This document shows positions 23,327-32,787 of a DNA stretch of 64,000 bases, piece by piece. This DNA is from Aquimarina sp042434915 (GTDB taxonomy: Bacteria; Bacteroidota; Bacteroidia; Flavobacteriales; Flavobacteriaceae). Position 1 is the stretch's first letter. Each line of letters begins with the position of its first letter. The position numbers and the translations under genes are program-made. Below the pieces are notes generated by a model. That model ran no database searches and was not told the origin of the DNA. It saw only the letters and a list, made by a program, of their open reading frames with translations. The stretch is taken from positions 1,302,001 through 1,366,000 of the forward strand of contig NZ_CP170198.1 of NCBI RefSeq assembly GCF_042434915.1, written 5' to 3'.

Positions 23327-24568
23327 ATGACATATTCTATTATTAGTAGTATTTTGCTTGTTATTCTCATACTTGTAATAATCTATACTGGTAAAAAAAT
23401 TGCAACCTTACAACGAAGAAATAAAGAACTGAAAATTTCTCAACAAAGAGCTGTACAACAAGCTAAAATGAAACAAGAGTTTATCTCTACGTTAAGTCAT
23501 GAAGTAAGAACTCCTTTATACGGTATGATGGGTTTAACCCGACTGATCATCGAGGAGCACCCCGAACTTAAAACCAATAATAATCTAAAATCTCTTAAAT
23601 TTTCTGGAGATTATTTATTATCGCTTATAAATAATATTTTACAAGTAAACTACATAAACTCTGAAGAGCTTACCTTGACAAAATCTTACTTTAGTTTAAA
23701 GGAAACTATGGTAAATTTAATTAACTCATTTAGCTATGCTACCGAAAATAGTGATAATACTTTAGATTTTAAATTTGATGATTCCATACCAGAGCAACTG
23801 GAGAGTGATCCCGCTATTTTAACTCAAATTTTGATGAATTTGCTAAGTAATGCCTTACGTTTTAGCAAAAATGGTATTGTTCTTTTCACTGTAGACACGA
23901 TTAAAGAGAATAATTATACTACTACAATTTCTTTCAACATTAGATTTGATGGTAATGAAGTTTCTAAAGAAGATGAAGATTCTATCTACGAAGAATTTGC
24001 CAATATCGAAACCGAAAAAAGATCATATTTAGGTACAGGCCTTAATTCTACGATAGTAAAAAGTTTAGCTACTGCTTTAGGTAGTGATATTATCAAACAA
24101 GACAGTAGCTATTCGGGTTCCGAGTACGCTTTTGCCGTCACTTTTAATAAAGTCACACAAGAAACTGAAGCTGCAGTTGTTCAAAAATCACAAAAAAATG
24201 ATAGGTTAAAAGCACTTGTTGTTGATGATAATAAACTTAATCTTTTGGTAGCCGATAAAATTTTATCTAATGAAAACTTTGAGTGTACCACAATTGATAA
24301 CGGATTTGATGCCATCACATTAGTACGAGATAATTCGTATGATATTATTTTAATGGATATCAACATGCCCAAATTAAATGGAATTGGTACAACAAAAAGA
24401 ATTCGTGAATTTGATCAAGCAACTCCTATTATAGCACTAACTGCAGTCGATGTCACACAGTTAAACCGACAAATAATACAAGCGGGACTCAATGATTATA
24501 TCTTAAAACCTTACGATAAAAATCATTTATTAGAACTCATTCATAAAAATTTAAATACTACTACTTAA
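23327..24568 (+). CDS. Hybrid histidine kinase with receiver domain, degenerate ATP site
   Basis: The start at 23327 (MTYSIISSILLVILILVIIY) places one transmembrane helix at the N-terminus. A short coiled coil follows, then HisKA with the phospho-acceptor His in ISTLSHEVRTPLYGMMG. The HATPase domain has an N box (ILMNLLSNALRFSKNG), but the G1 box is not recognisable (IRFDGNEVSKED instead of D-x-G-x-G) and G2 is altered (GTGLNSTI). The receiver has acidic residues (VVDDN), phospho-acceptor Asp in ILMDINMPKLNG and Lys in ILKPYD. It may be a weak or pseudo-kinase acting mainly as a phosphatase or relay. It converges with another kinase gene. Confidence 0.85.
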   Translation: MTYSIISSILLVILILVIIYTGKKIATLQRRNKELKISQQRAVQQAKMKQEFISTLSHEVRTPLYGMMGLTRLIIEEHPELKTNNNLKSLKFSGDYLLSLINNILQVNYINSEELTLTKSYFSLKETMVNLINSFSYATENSDNTLDFKFDDSIPEQLESDPAILTQILMNLLSNALRFSKNGIVLFTVDTIKENNYTTTISFNIRFDGNEVSKEDEDSIYEEFANIETEKRSYLGTGLNSTIVKSLATALGSDIIKQDSSYSGSEYAFAVTFNKVTQETEAAVVQKSQKNDRLKALVVDDNKLNLLVADKILSNENFECTTIDNGFDAITLVRDNSYDIILMDINMPKLNGIGTTKRIREFDQATPIIALTAVDVTQLNRQIIQAGLNDYILKPYDKNHLLELIHKNLNTTT

Positions 24569-24569
24569 T

Positions 24570-25799
24570 TTACTCTGCTGGTATTAGGATAATAAAACGA
24601 CTCCCTGTATCGACCTTAGATTCAATTCGTATGGTTCCTTCTAAATTTGTAATGATCTTTTTGACAGTAGCCAATCCAATACCACTACCCGAATTTCCTT
24701 GGCGATCATTCGTATTAAGTGTGGTAAACAATTCAAATATTTTTTCTTGATCTTCTGGAGAAATTCCGTTTCCATTATCCTCTAATATAAACTTATAGTA
24801 ATCTTCTTCTACTTCAAAATCTATATTAATTTTAACCTCCCGTTTGGTATTGTATTTATATGAATTGGTAACCAAGTTTAGGAAAACCTGTTGCATGGCT
24901 GGTTTATTAATTAAGATCTCTGAATAAACATTTGGAAGTGAAAATGTTACCTCTTCTGATAAACCAGAGAGCTCTGCAATTCTGTCAAAAAACACATTCA
25001 CCAAGACGATTTCTTTCTTGTGCTTTAAAATGTTATCACTTTTATAAAAAGCTAGGAGTCCATCAATATATTCTCGTAACGCAGATGAAGAGGCTTTCAA
25101 ATATTTAATATATAATAGAGAATCTTCACTTAAAATGTCTCCATTATCAACTTCTAAAAGCTCTGTTAAAGAAGTAATATTTGCTAAGGGAGATTTTAAA
25201 TCATGTGAAACCACACGAGCAAATTTTTCCAAATTTTGATTACGTAGTTTCAATTGCTCTTGAAACTTCTGTAATTGCTTATTTTTTAATTTTTGTTCAA
25301 AAAGTTGCATTACCTGTGCTGCCATAGTTTGGATTGCACGAATTTGATGCTCATCCAAAACTCGTGGTTTGTAATCAAAAACACACAAAGTACCCAATTT
25401 ATACCCTTCCTTATCTATAAGAGGTACTCCAGCATAAAAAACAATATTTTGTTCGGTAACTAAAGGGTTATCATAAAATCGAGCATCTGTACGTGCATCT
25501 TCGATAATCATTATCGGGGCCTCGCTTAAAATTGCATGTCCGCAAAAAGAGGTTTCTCTAGGAGCGAGATCAAAATTAATACCATGATGAGATTTTAAAA
25601 AGTTATGCTCATTATCCAATAGTGTAATCAGAGCAATAGGAGTGTTACAAATATAACTAAGTAACGAAGTGTAGGCATCAAAGCTAGAGTTAGGAGTCTT
25701 GTCGAGCATCCTATACTTATCGACGGCTTTTTGACGTTCATATTCATTTGGAGATAAACTTGGGGCTATCATAGAGAATATTTGATAATAATTGGGCAA
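24570..25799 (-). CDS. GAF-domain sensor histidine kinase
   Basis: A 409-residue soluble kinase: an N-terminal GAF domain (residues ~30-165, FCGHAILSEAPIMIIEDART, FYAGVPLIDKEGYKLGTLCV), a coiled-coil linker, HisKA with VVSHDLKSPLANITSLTELL, and HATPase with N box (FLNLVTNSYKYN), G1 (LEDNGNGISPEDQ) and G2 (GSGIGLATVKKII). All catalytic boxes are intact. No transmembrane segment, so it senses an internal signal. No response regulator gene is adjacent except the receiver of the convergent hybrid kinase. Confidence 0.88.
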   Translation of the reverse strand: MPNYYQIFSMIAPSLSPNEYERQKAVDKYRMLDKTPNSSFDAYTSLLSYICNTPIALITLLDNEHNFLKSHHGINFDLAPRETSFCGHAILSEAPIMIIEDARTDARFYDNPLVTEQNIVFYAGVPLIDKEGYKLGTLCVFDYKPRVLDEHQIRAIQTMAAQVMQLFEQKLKNKQLQKFQEQLKLRNQNLEKFARVVSHDLKSPLANITSLTELLEVDNGDILSEDSLLYIKYLKASSSALREYIDGLLAFYKSDNILKHKKEIVLVNVFFDRIAELSGLSEEVTFSLPNVYSEILINKPAMQQVFLNLVTNSYKYNTKREVKINIDFEVEEDYYKFILEDNGNGISPEDQEKIFELFTTLNTNDRQGNSGSGIGLATVKKIITNLEGTIRIESKVDTGSRFIILIPAE

Positions 25800-26078
25800 A
25801 ATTAATACATCTTATTGATTAAATATTCATTTTACAATAGTTTTAATCTATTACAGAATGGATATTTATTGTTAATAAGCCATAGTAATAATACTGTAAA
25901 GCCATAAAAATCAATAGTACAAGTATTTTTTAAGTGATTTGAGCGTATAATTTACAATCTCAGAATCATTGGATGCTCATTCTTTTTGGATTTTACCTAA
26001 AATTATATTGTAGTATTTGCGCAATAATTCCCATATCTTGCGGTTAATTAAAATACAATTAATTTAACCAAAATCATT

Positions 26079-26909
26079 ATGAACAAAATTTTAACACTTG
26101 TTTTATTAGGTAGCGTATTGACTACTTCTTGCGTATCCAAGAAAAAATTTCTTGCCGTTGAAGAAGATTTACAAAACACAAAAAATACGTTACAAAAAAC
26201 AACTGTGGAAAAGGAAGAGCTTGAAGCAAAATATGCAAAAATTGAAGCTCGAGTTGAAGACTACAATTCAAAAATTGACTCTTTAACCGAAAATGGCAAT
26301 AAAAAAATGGAAATGGCTGACAATGTAACGGTTATTTCTAACGATGCTAAAAAAGGTATGCGCAAAATCCTTGAAAACGTTGATTCTCAAAAATTGAGCG
26401 AAGCTAAAACTTTAAAAGATTCAATGAATCTAGCGGTGTCACATACTCTTAAAAACTCACTTGACGAAAGTGCGAAGAACAATGATGACATTACTGTTAA
26501 TATTGAGAACACAGTAGTTATGATATCTATTTCAGACAAAATGATATTCAAAACTGGGAGTTACCGAGTTAGCAAAGATGCAGATGCATTGTTATCAAAC
26601 CTTGCTACTATTATCAATTCTAAGCCTAATCTAGAAGTTATGATAGAAGGCCATACGGATTCAAGAAATATTCGTACTAATACTATCGAGGATAATTGGG
26701 ATCTAAGTGTAAAAAGAGCTACATCGATCACACGTTTACTACAAAATAAGTATAAAATTGATCCTTCAAAGTTAATAGCTTCTGGTAGAAGTAGCTATAA
26801 GCCGGTTGCAGAGAATGATACAAAAGAAAATATGGCAAAAAACCGTAGAACACGAATCATTTTACTTCCAAAGTTAGATGAATTCTTTTCTTTGGTTTCT
26901 GCTAATTAA
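26079..26909 (+). CDS. OmpA-family outer membrane lipoprotein
   Basis: This 276-residue protein has a lipobox at TTSC (Cys18), a coiled-coil segment (about 25-75), and a C-terminal OmpA/Pal peptidoglycan-binding domain with VMIEGHTDSRNI and DLSVKRATSITRLLQ and the final NRRTRIILLP. It anchors the outer membrane to peptidoglycan. Single gene with its own terminator. Confidence 0.9.
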   Translation: MNKILTLVLLGSVLTTSCVSKKKFLAVEEDLQNTKNTLQKTTVEKEELEAKYAKIEARVEDYNSKIDSLTENGNKKMEMADNVTVISNDAKKGMRKILENVDSQKLSEAKTLKDSMNLAVSHTLKNSLDESAKNNDDITVNIENTVVMISISDKMIFKTGSYRVSKDADALLSNLATIINSKPNLEVMIEGHTDSRNIRTNTIEDNWDLSVKRATSITRLLQNKYKIDPSKLIASGRSSYKPVAENDTKENMAKNRRTRIILLPKLDEFFSLVSAN

Positions 26910-26929
26910 GAAATTTTAAAGTATTTAAG

Positions 26930-26964
26930 AAGAGACTGTTTTTATGAAACAGTCTCTTTTTTAT
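26930..26964 (+). terminator. Terminator after the OmpA lipoprotein gene
   Basis: AGAGACTGTTT (26931-26941) pairs perfectly with AAACAGTCTCT (26947-26957), followed by a T-rich run. Confidence 0.85.
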
Positions 26965-27019
26965 TTAAGTAGGCTATATGTTTTTTTTCATTTAACCTTT
27001 TAAAATATTGGTGAATAGA

Positions 27020-28234
27020 TTAGTTAATTCGATAATATCCACATTTTAAATAGGCTCCTTCAGTAAATGTTATAGGATGATCACTATCATGATATGTTTT
27101 ATCAATTATGGTAAAATCCTTTCCTGATCGATATAACTCCTTTTCTATAATTTCGAAAAAATCAATTGCAGTAATTCTCGAAGAGCAAGAGGCTAACACT
27201 AACATACCCGTCGATTTGACTAATTGCACTCCTAATTTAGCTAATCTTCGATAACTTTGTTTTGCACCGCCTACTTCACTCTCCCTTTTAGCAAAAGATG
27301 GTGGATCAATTACGACAATATCGAATTTTGACTTTTTTGATATTAAGGTAGCCAAACCTTCAAAAGCATCAACTGCCAGTATGTTATGTGTTCCAGAATG
27401 ATTATTCAACTTTGCATTATTTTGAGCAGAAACTAATGCTTGCTTGCTAATATCTAAACTAGTAACCGAGGTTGCTCCACCTACTAAGGCGTGTACCGAA
27501 AATCCTCCTGCATAAGAAAATACATCTAAGACGCTTTTATGCTTTGCCAACTCCCCTACTCGTTTGCGATTGTGCCTATGGTCTAAAAAATATCCAGTTT
27601 TATGACCATAGATTACATTGGCTGAAAATTTTACTCCATGCTCGGTAAAAAGTACTACTTCATGCTCTAATGTACCATAAACTACTTGTCCGTCTTTTAA
27701 ACCAAAGCTTTTATCTGTATTCTGCAATAAACGACTCATCCTCAATACCACGCTTTTGACCCCGGTAATTTCAATCAAAATAGGAAGTATCGTATTGAGG
27801 TAAGGAAACCAAATATGAGAATATAATTTTATAACCAAAACATCTGCATAGACATCTGCAATAAAACCTGGCATATTATCATTTTCTCCATATATTATGC
27901 GATAGCTATTGGTATCGGTCTCTAGTAATTCTTTTCTTTTATCAAAAGCAGACTGTATAGTAACATTAAACCATGTTTCATCTATTTTCTTAGAGATACC
28001 AAACTGAATAAGTTTAACCCGTATCGGCGATACTGGATCTAACAAACCACATGCCAAAAATTTATTCTTTTTTGAGTCATAGACGATAACCAAATCGCCT
28101 GCCTTTCCCTCTATACTTTGTTTAATAATACTGTTCTCAAACACCCAAGGGTGGCGTCTTTTTACCATCTTTTCTGCAGATGGTTTTAATTTTACGGCGA
28201 TACGATTTATAGACACTGAAGGCGTAATATTCAT
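27020..28234 (-). CDS. RlmI-like class I SAM-dependent rRNA methyltransferase
   Basis: This 404-residue protein has an N-terminal PUA domain (VKRRHPWVFENSI), a central EEHEV-type linker domain and a Rossmann methyltransferase domain. SAM-binding motif I is VLDVFSYAGGFSVHALVGGA; motif IV is VVIDPPSFAKRE; motif VI contains the Cys of ASCSSRI expected in m5C methyltransferases. By homology to RlmI it methylates a cytosine of 23S rRNA; the exact target is inferred. Single gene. Confidence 0.87.
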   Translation of the reverse strand: MNITPSVSINRIAVKLKPSAEKMVKRRHPWVFENSIIKQSIEGKAGDLVIVYDSKKNKFLACGLLDPVSPIRVKLIQFGISKKIDETWFNVTIQSAFDKRKELLETDTNSYRIIYGENDNMPGFIADVYADVLVIKLYSHIWFPYLNTILPILIEITGVKSVVLRMSRLLQNTDKSFGLKDGQVVYGTLEHEVVLFTEHGVKFSANVIYGHKTGYFLDHRHNRKRVGELAKHKSVLDVFSYAGGFSVHALVGGATSVTSLDISKQALVSAQNNAKLNNHSGTHNILAVDAFEGLATLISKKSKFDIVVIDPPSFAKRESEVGGAKQSYRRLAKLGVQLVKSTGMLVLASCSSRITAIDFFEIIEKELYRSGKDFTIIDKTYHDSDHPITFTEGAYLKCGYYRIN

Positions 28235-28334
28235 GGTCGCAAGATTATACTATTTTTGATAATCTTCACAATTTATAATAAAAAAAAACGAAACTTGTTA
28301 TGTCCCGTTTTCTTAATGTCTTATGGTTTTTCTC

Positions 28335-28517
28335 TTAATAGTATAAGCAGTAGCCATTGGAGTTACAGCGACCCGCATCACAAAAATCACCACTTGCAGT
28401 ACTCACACAGCATTGTGCACCTCTTTGCCAACAGCGCGACCTTGCAGCTCCAAAAACTTGTCTTTGTTCTTTTTTACTTAAATTTTTTACTCCGTCTAAA
28501 TTTAAAATAGTTTTCAT
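28335..28517 (-). CDS. Cysteine-rich leader-type secreted peptide (RiPP/bacteriocin-like)
   Basis: This 60-residue precursor has a leader MKTILNLDGVKNLSKKEQRQ followed by VFGA, the pattern of Bacteroidetes double-glycine-like leaders cleaved by peptidase-containing ABC transporters (here Phe-Gly-Ala instead of Gly-Gly). The core contains six Cys (one CC pair), Trp, and an aromatic end CLYY, so three disulfides or other crosslinks are possible. No transporter or modifying enzyme is adjacent. It is transcribed alone and followed by a distinct bidirectional terminator. It may be a bacteriocin-like or signalling peptide. Confidence 0.7.
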   Translation of the reverse strand: MKTILNLDGVKNLSKKEQRQVFGAARSRCWQRGAQCCVSTASGDFCDAGRCNSNGYCLYY

Positions 28518-28636
28518 ATGTGTTTATTTAAATTATTAGATACTTCTAATATACAGATAAACAGTTAATAATAATTGTTTGAAAACCGCAAAAATTTGAT
28601 GGTTTATTTATTCATTATGATTTGCCTAAACGATAT

Positions 28637-28680
28637 AAAAAGAGAAAAGATCCTATTTGTAGGATCTTTTCTCTTTTTAT
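28637..28680. terminator. Strong bidirectional terminator
   Basis: Perfect 19-bp inverted repeat around a TTTG loop (AAAAAGAGAAAAGATCCTA and complement). It lies between the helicase gene end (28732) and the region upstream of the leader peptide gene. Confidence 0.85.
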
Positions 28681-28731
28681 ACTAACTTAAGATTGCAATA
28701 AAGGTCAAACCATATAACCAATTTCAAAAGC

Positions 28732-30231
28732 TTACACAAACAACTGATTAATTCTGGTTCGCAATTTTCTCTTATAATCTTCTTGTAACCAGTCACGATA
28801 GTTTTTGGTGCTTTTACTAATACAATATGAGTAGCGTCTCACACGATACTCAATATCATCGTTAAGTAGTCGACTTAAAATTCTTGCATCAAAAACATCT
28901 TCGCTATTTTCTACACACATTTTAGCATGTTGCTCGATAGAATTTTCAAGAACACTTTTACTACGTAAATTGTATTTTTTTGTCTTAGAATACTCTTCTT
29001 CAATATCAAACTCAATATCAGTAGAATTAGCAAATTCTTCTCGAATTTCTTTGGGCATTACATATTTAAAATTTCTCTCAATATCTTCATCACTAACTAA
29101 ATTATCGTAATAAAAATCTGGAGATCTAAAAATTGTTTGCCAATCAATTTCTGCATTCCATAATCCAAATCGCGAAGTATTATTCCCCATATCGATAATG
29201 GTAAATTCCTTTTTCTCTGGTAAAATACGAGACCCACGACCTATCATTTGAAAATATAGGGTAAGAGACTTAGTCGCTCTATTGAGAACGACACACTCTA
29301 CAGTAGGTTCGTCAAAACCTGTAGTTAAAATACTTACTGATGTAAGAATAGCATCATCTGTATTTTTAAACCATTCCAATATATCGGTTCTTTCTTGTTT
29401 ACTATTTGTATTGTCTAAGTGTCGTATTGGATATCCTTTTCTAGCAAAGGTATCATACACGTGAATAGATGTATTAATACCATTATTAAAAATAAGCGTC
29501 TTTTTACCTTTTGCTTTTTCTTCGTATGCACCTAACAATTTATCCTGCATCATAGCATTACTATACAAATCCTCTGAAGATTTTACTGTATAGTCACCGT
29601 TCATTCCTATTTTTAAAGATCCCAAGCCAACGTTATGAGTATAGGTAACTGGCTCAGCCAAGAAACCTTTGCTTATCAATCCGCTTATCGTATCACCGAC
29701 AATTAGCTCTTGATAATTATCTTTCATAGGCAGCTTCATATTAGAACTCAAAGGTGTAGCAGTTACACCTAGAATGAAGCAATTCTCAAAATATTTAAAT
29801 AATTTTCTAAATGAATTATAATGCGCTTCATCGATAATAACCATTCCGATATCACCAATTTCTAGCTTATCATCGTTAAGACGATTGTTTAAAGTCTCAA
29901 CCATTGCCACAAAACACATATAGTCTCCTTGATCGTACAGCTCTTTAACATCACTATTGATAATCTTATTATGTACTCCAAACTCTGATAACATATTAGA
30001 GGTTTGTGCACACAACTCAATTCTATGTGTTAGGATAACTACCTTTTTTTGAGTAGTTTTAATATACCTTCTTACTATTTCCGAAAAAATAACTGTTTTT
30101 CCACCCCCTGTAGGTAGTTGATACAATAAGTTGTATTTTTCTGGGAATTCATCAAGCCTAGAAAATATTTTATCGATATCCCGATCTTGATAATCATATA
30201 AAACCTTTTGCTCTTTCTTTTCTATTTCCAT
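28732..30231 (-). CDS. DEAD/DEAH-type superfamily 2 helicase
   Basis: An SF2 helicase of about 499 residues: Walker A QLPTGGGKTVIFSEIV, motif II VIIDEAHYNSF, motif III GVTATPL, then the C-terminal half with ILTTGFDEPTVECVVLNRAT and motif VI QMIGRGSRILPE. The C-terminal ~140 residues are helical without a recognised domain. I prefer the start at 30231 (MEIEKKEQ) because the promoter -7 box at 30271-30278 (reverse) overlaps the longer start at 30273. It resembles the RAD25/SSL2 or restriction-helicase type; no restriction partner is nearby. Confidence 0.85.
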   Translation of the reverse strand: MEIEKKEQKVLYDYQDRDIDKIFSRLDEFPEKYNLLYQLPTGGGKTVIFSEIVRRYIKTTQKKVVILTHRIELCAQTSNMLSEFGVHNKIINSDVKELYDQGDYMCFVAMVETLNNRLNDDKLEIGDIGMVIIDEAHYNSFRKLFKYFENCFILGVTATPLSSNMKLPMKDNYQELIVGDTISGLISKGFLAEPVTYTHNVGLGSLKIGMNGDYTVKSSEDLYSNAMMQDKLLGAYEEKAKGKKTLIFNNGINTSIHVYDTFARKGYPIRHLDNTNSKQERTDILEWFKNTDDAILTSVSILTTGFDEPTVECVVLNRATKSLTLYFQMIGRGSRILPEKKEFTIIDMGNNTSRFGLWNAEIDWQTIFRSPDFYYDNLVSDEDIERNFKYVMPKEIREEFANSTDIEFDIEEEYSKTKKYNLRSKSVLENSIEQHAKMCVENSEDVFDARILSRLLNDDIEYRVRRYSYCISKSTKNYRDWLQEDYKRKLRTRINQLFV

Positions 30232-30270
30232 GGGTTTTCCCCGCATTTGCTCAATTTTAAAAATAAGGTA

Positions 30271-30278
30271 CAAAACTA
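30271..30278 (-). promoter_or_regulatory. -7 promoter element of the helicase gene
   Basis: Reverse strand TAGTTTTG matches TAnnTTTG. It overlaps the first possible ATG (30273), which therefore is not used. Confidence 0.5.
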
Positions 30279-30412
30279 AGCACTTTCAAAGCTTAAAGAA
30301 AAGATTTCTGTTTCTTTTTCAAAAAAAAATAATTAGTAACTATAAATTCTATCGAATTCGTGACAAATATAAATTGAAAATGTAAATTTATAGCTTCTGA
30401 TAAATCGTATCT

Positions 30413-31282
30413 ATGACAAAAAGAAATAACGACAACATTCCTGTACAAGCCTTATTGATCCCTAAACATATTTTGAAAATAGGCAAAGTGCTCAATCGCT
30501 TATCACCATTAATAGCTTCTCGTTTTGCCGCCAGACTTTTTCTCACTCCCTTTGCCTACAAAATGCCAGACAGAGAAAAAGATATGTTTAATGAAAGTAC
30601 GAGGACTTTGATTAAAATTCCTGCTATTCGCAGAGAAGTAATGGTATATACATATGGAGAATCGGATAAAAAAGTATTACTAGTTCATGGCTGGTCTGGC
30701 ACAGGAACACAATTATCTGTACTTGCTCAAAAATTACTAACACTAGGCTATAGTACGGTTAGTTTTGATGCACCTGCTCATGGTCAATCACCAGGTAAAA
30801 GAACTATGATGCCTCATTTTATTGAAACTATACATCATTTAAATACTTCTCACGGTCCTTTTGAAGCAGCCGTGGGTCATTCTCTAGGTGGTATGTCATT
30901 ACTTAAAGCTACAAGTAACGGTTTTCCAGTTAAAAAATTAGTTGTAGTTGGGACAGCAAATAGTATAACAGCCATAACCAAAAATTTTATCAAAAACATG
31001 CAATTAAGTAAGCAGGTTGGTGTCTTGTTAAAACGCTATTTTGATAAGAGGTTTGGAGAAGATTTGGATCATTATTCGGGAGCCGTTTCTGCAAAAGGGG
31101 TTACAGTTCCTACTCTAGTTATTCATGATAAACAGGATGTAGATGTTCATTATAGCTGTGCTTATGAGATTACAGACAACCTAAAAAAAGGTACACTCTT
31201 ATTAACAGAAAACTTAGGGCATCGTAAAATTTTAGGTGATAAAAACGTAATCAACGATATTTCAAACTTTATTATGGAATAA
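30413..31282 (+). CDS. Alpha/beta hydrolase
   Basis: This 289-residue alpha/beta-hydrolase fold protein has an oxyanion region (VLLVHGWSGTGTQLSVLAQK), nucleophile elbow AVGHSLGGMSL (Ser), an acid in TLVIHDKQDVDVHY (Asp) and a His in LTENLGHRKIL. It has no clear signal peptide. Substrate unknown. It is followed closely by two msrB genes and may share their transcript. Confidence 0.85.
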   Translation: MTKRNNDNIPVQALLIPKHILKIGKVLNRLSPLIASRFAARLFLTPFAYKMPDREKDMFNESTRTLIKIPAIRREVMVYTYGESDKKVLLVHGWSGTGTQLSVLAQKLLTLGYSTVSFDAPAHGQSPGKRTMMPHFIETIHHLNTSHGPFEAAVGHSLGGMSLLKATSNGFPVKKLVVVGTANSITAITKNFIKNMQLSKQVGVLLKRYFDKRFGEDLDHYSGAVSAKGVTVPTLVIHDKQDVDVHYSCAYEITDNLKKGTLLLTENLGHRKILGDKNVINDISNFIME

Positions 31283-31343
31283 TTGTTGATGATGCTATGT
31301 AATGTTTCTACTTTCAAAGAGACTAAAAAAGAAAAGAATTATT

Positions 31344-31841
31344 ATGAAAAACTGGTTATTGTTTTTGTTGATCACTCTATTTCTAAGTTGTAATAGTACT
31401 GAAGCACAAAGAGACACAGCTACAAGCGTTAACAAAAAAGAAACATTTAAAATCGTCAAATCTGATAAGGAATGGAAAGAAATTTTGACGAAAGAACAAT
31501 ATTATGTATTGCGGCAAGAAGGAACAGAACCTCCTTTTTCAAGTCCATTAAATAATGTAAAAGAAGCTGGTATATTTTACTGTGCTGCTTGTAATACGCC
31601 ACTTTATGAGACAAAACATAAATTTGATAGCGGTACAGGTTGGCCAAGTTTTGATCAAGGTATCAAAGGCAATATTGGTTACGATACTGATCGCAAATTG
31701 GGTTATATTAGAACTGAATTAGTCTGCGGAACTTGTGGAGGCCATCTTGGCCACATGTTTGAAGACGGACCCAGCCATACCACTGGGAAGCGTCATTGTA
31801 TTAATGGAGATGCCTTACTATTTAAACCAACAACAAAATAA
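31344..31841 (+). CDS. msrB: Peptide-methionine (R)-S-oxide reductase, lipoprotein form
   Basis: I start at 31344 because a lipoprotein signal begins there (MKNWLLFLLITLFLSCNSTE). The MsrB domain covers about residues 40-160: zinc CxxC pairs in YCAACNTPLYE and CGTCGGHLGHMF, the substrate motif GTGWPSFDQ, and the catalytic Cys in KRHCING. It repairs methionine-R-sulfoxide in envelope proteins. A second msrB follows after 2 bp, which would serve the cytoplasm. Confidence 0.92.
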   Translation: MKNWLLFLLITLFLSCNSTEAQRDTATSVNKKETFKIVKSDKEWKEILTKEQYYVLRQEGTEPPFSSPLNNVKEAGIFYCAACNTPLYETKHKFDSGTGWPSFDQGIKGNIGYDTDRKLGYIRTELVCGTCGGHLGHMFEDGPSHTTGKRHCINGDALLFKPTTK

Positions 31842-31843
31842 GT

Positions 31844-32239
31844 ATGAGTAGTTATGCTATAAATAAATCTGAAACAGATTGGAAAAATAAACTTACACAA
31901 GAACAATATCGTGTCCTACGCCAAAAAGGAACAGAACGTCCCTTTACTGGTGAATATAATATGCATTTTGAAAACGGTATCTATAAGTGCATGGGGTGTG
32001 ATGCACCCTTATTTGAGAGTTCTACAAAGTTTGATTCTGGATGTGGTTGGCCTAGTTTTGATGCCCCCATAGAAGGTGCTGTTGAATATGTACAAGATAA
32101 GTCTCACGGCATGATACGTACCGAAATACTATGTTCGAACTGTGGAAGTCACCTAGGTCATGTTTTTAATGATGGCCCAACAAAAACGGGGGAACGCTAT
32201 TGTGTAAATTCGGTAAGTATTAACTTTGATAAAAAATAA
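31844..32239 (+). CDS. msrB: Peptide-methionine (R)-S-oxide reductase, cytoplasmic form
   Basis: This 131-residue MsrB lacks a signal peptide. Zinc pairs are KCMGCDAPLFE and CSNCGSHLGHVF, with CGWPSFDAP and the catalytic Cys in ERYCVNS. It starts 2 bp after the lipoprotein MsrB gene. The two proteins share the layout SETDWKNKLTQEQYRVLRQK / SDKEWKEILTKEQYYVLRQE, so they arose by duplication, with division between envelope and cytoplasm. Confidence 0.92.
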   Translation: MSSYAINKSETDWKNKLTQEQYRVLRQKGTERPFTGEYNMHFENGIYKCMGCDAPLFESSTKFDSGCGWPSFDAPIEGAVEYVQDKSHGMIRTEILCSNCGSHLGHVFNDGPTKTGERYCVNSVSINFDKK

Positions 32240-32265
32240 ATACTAAATTAATCTAAACTATATTT

Positions 32266-32787
32266 ATGAAAAGAATTATTGTATTGATGAGCATTGCGGC
32301 AATGGTATTTGTATCATGTGAAGGTGATCAAGGACCTCCAGGTGAGCCTGGTCGCCAAGGAGAACCTGGTATTTCTATTTTGGCTCAGGTTTTTGAAGGC
32401 ATTGGCACTTTTGATAATTCAAATGATTATACATTAATCTTTGATTACCCTGCGAATATTGAAGTATTCGATTCAGATGTAGCTTTAGTGTATTTAAGAG
32501 AAGAAATAAAAAACGGTGCTGAAGTTTGGACTCCTCTACCTCGAATATTTTATTTTGACACTGGCGGATTTGTCGAATATAAATATAACTTCACAGTTAA
32601 TGATGTAGCTATATTTTTGGATACCGATGTTAACTTTGGGTCTTTGGAATCAACTGTTACAGATGACCAAATTTTTAGAATAGTAATTGTACCTGCAGAG
32701 TTTGCTAATAATAACGACACAAGAGATCTTAATAGTGTATTATCTCAATTTGATCTCGAAGGTACAGCTCCTGTAATATTAGATTAA
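32266..32787 (+). CDS. Lipoprotein with short collagen-like segment
   Basis: This 173-residue protein has a lipobox VSC (Cys18) followed at once by four to five collagen-like Gly-x-y triplets (GDQGPPGEPGRQGEPGIS). A beta-rich domain of about 130 residues follows (YTLIFDYPANIEVFDSDVAL, ALVYLREEI, IFRIVIVPAEFANN). Similar small lipoproteins occur widely in Bacteroidetes; function unknown. It overlaps no gene, and the next gene starts immediately at 32788. Confidence 0.75.
   Translation: MKRIIVLMSIAAMVFVSCEGDQGPPGEPGRQGEPGISILAQVFEGIGTFDNSNDYTLIFDYPANIEVFDSDVALVYLREEIKNGAEVWTPLPRIFYFDTGGFVEYKYNFTVNDVAIFLDTDVNFGSLESTVTDDQIFRIVIVPAEFANNNDTRDLNSVLSQFDLEGTAPVILD

Noticed and set aside
28256..28510. 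Plus-strand frames opposite the Cys-rich peptide
   Set aside because: The minus-strand frame has a leader motif and sensible Cys pattern; the opposite frames have none.
32266..32787. True collagen-like structural protein
   Set aside because: Only four to five Gly-x-y triplets occur just after the lipid-anchored Cys; the rest is a beta domain.
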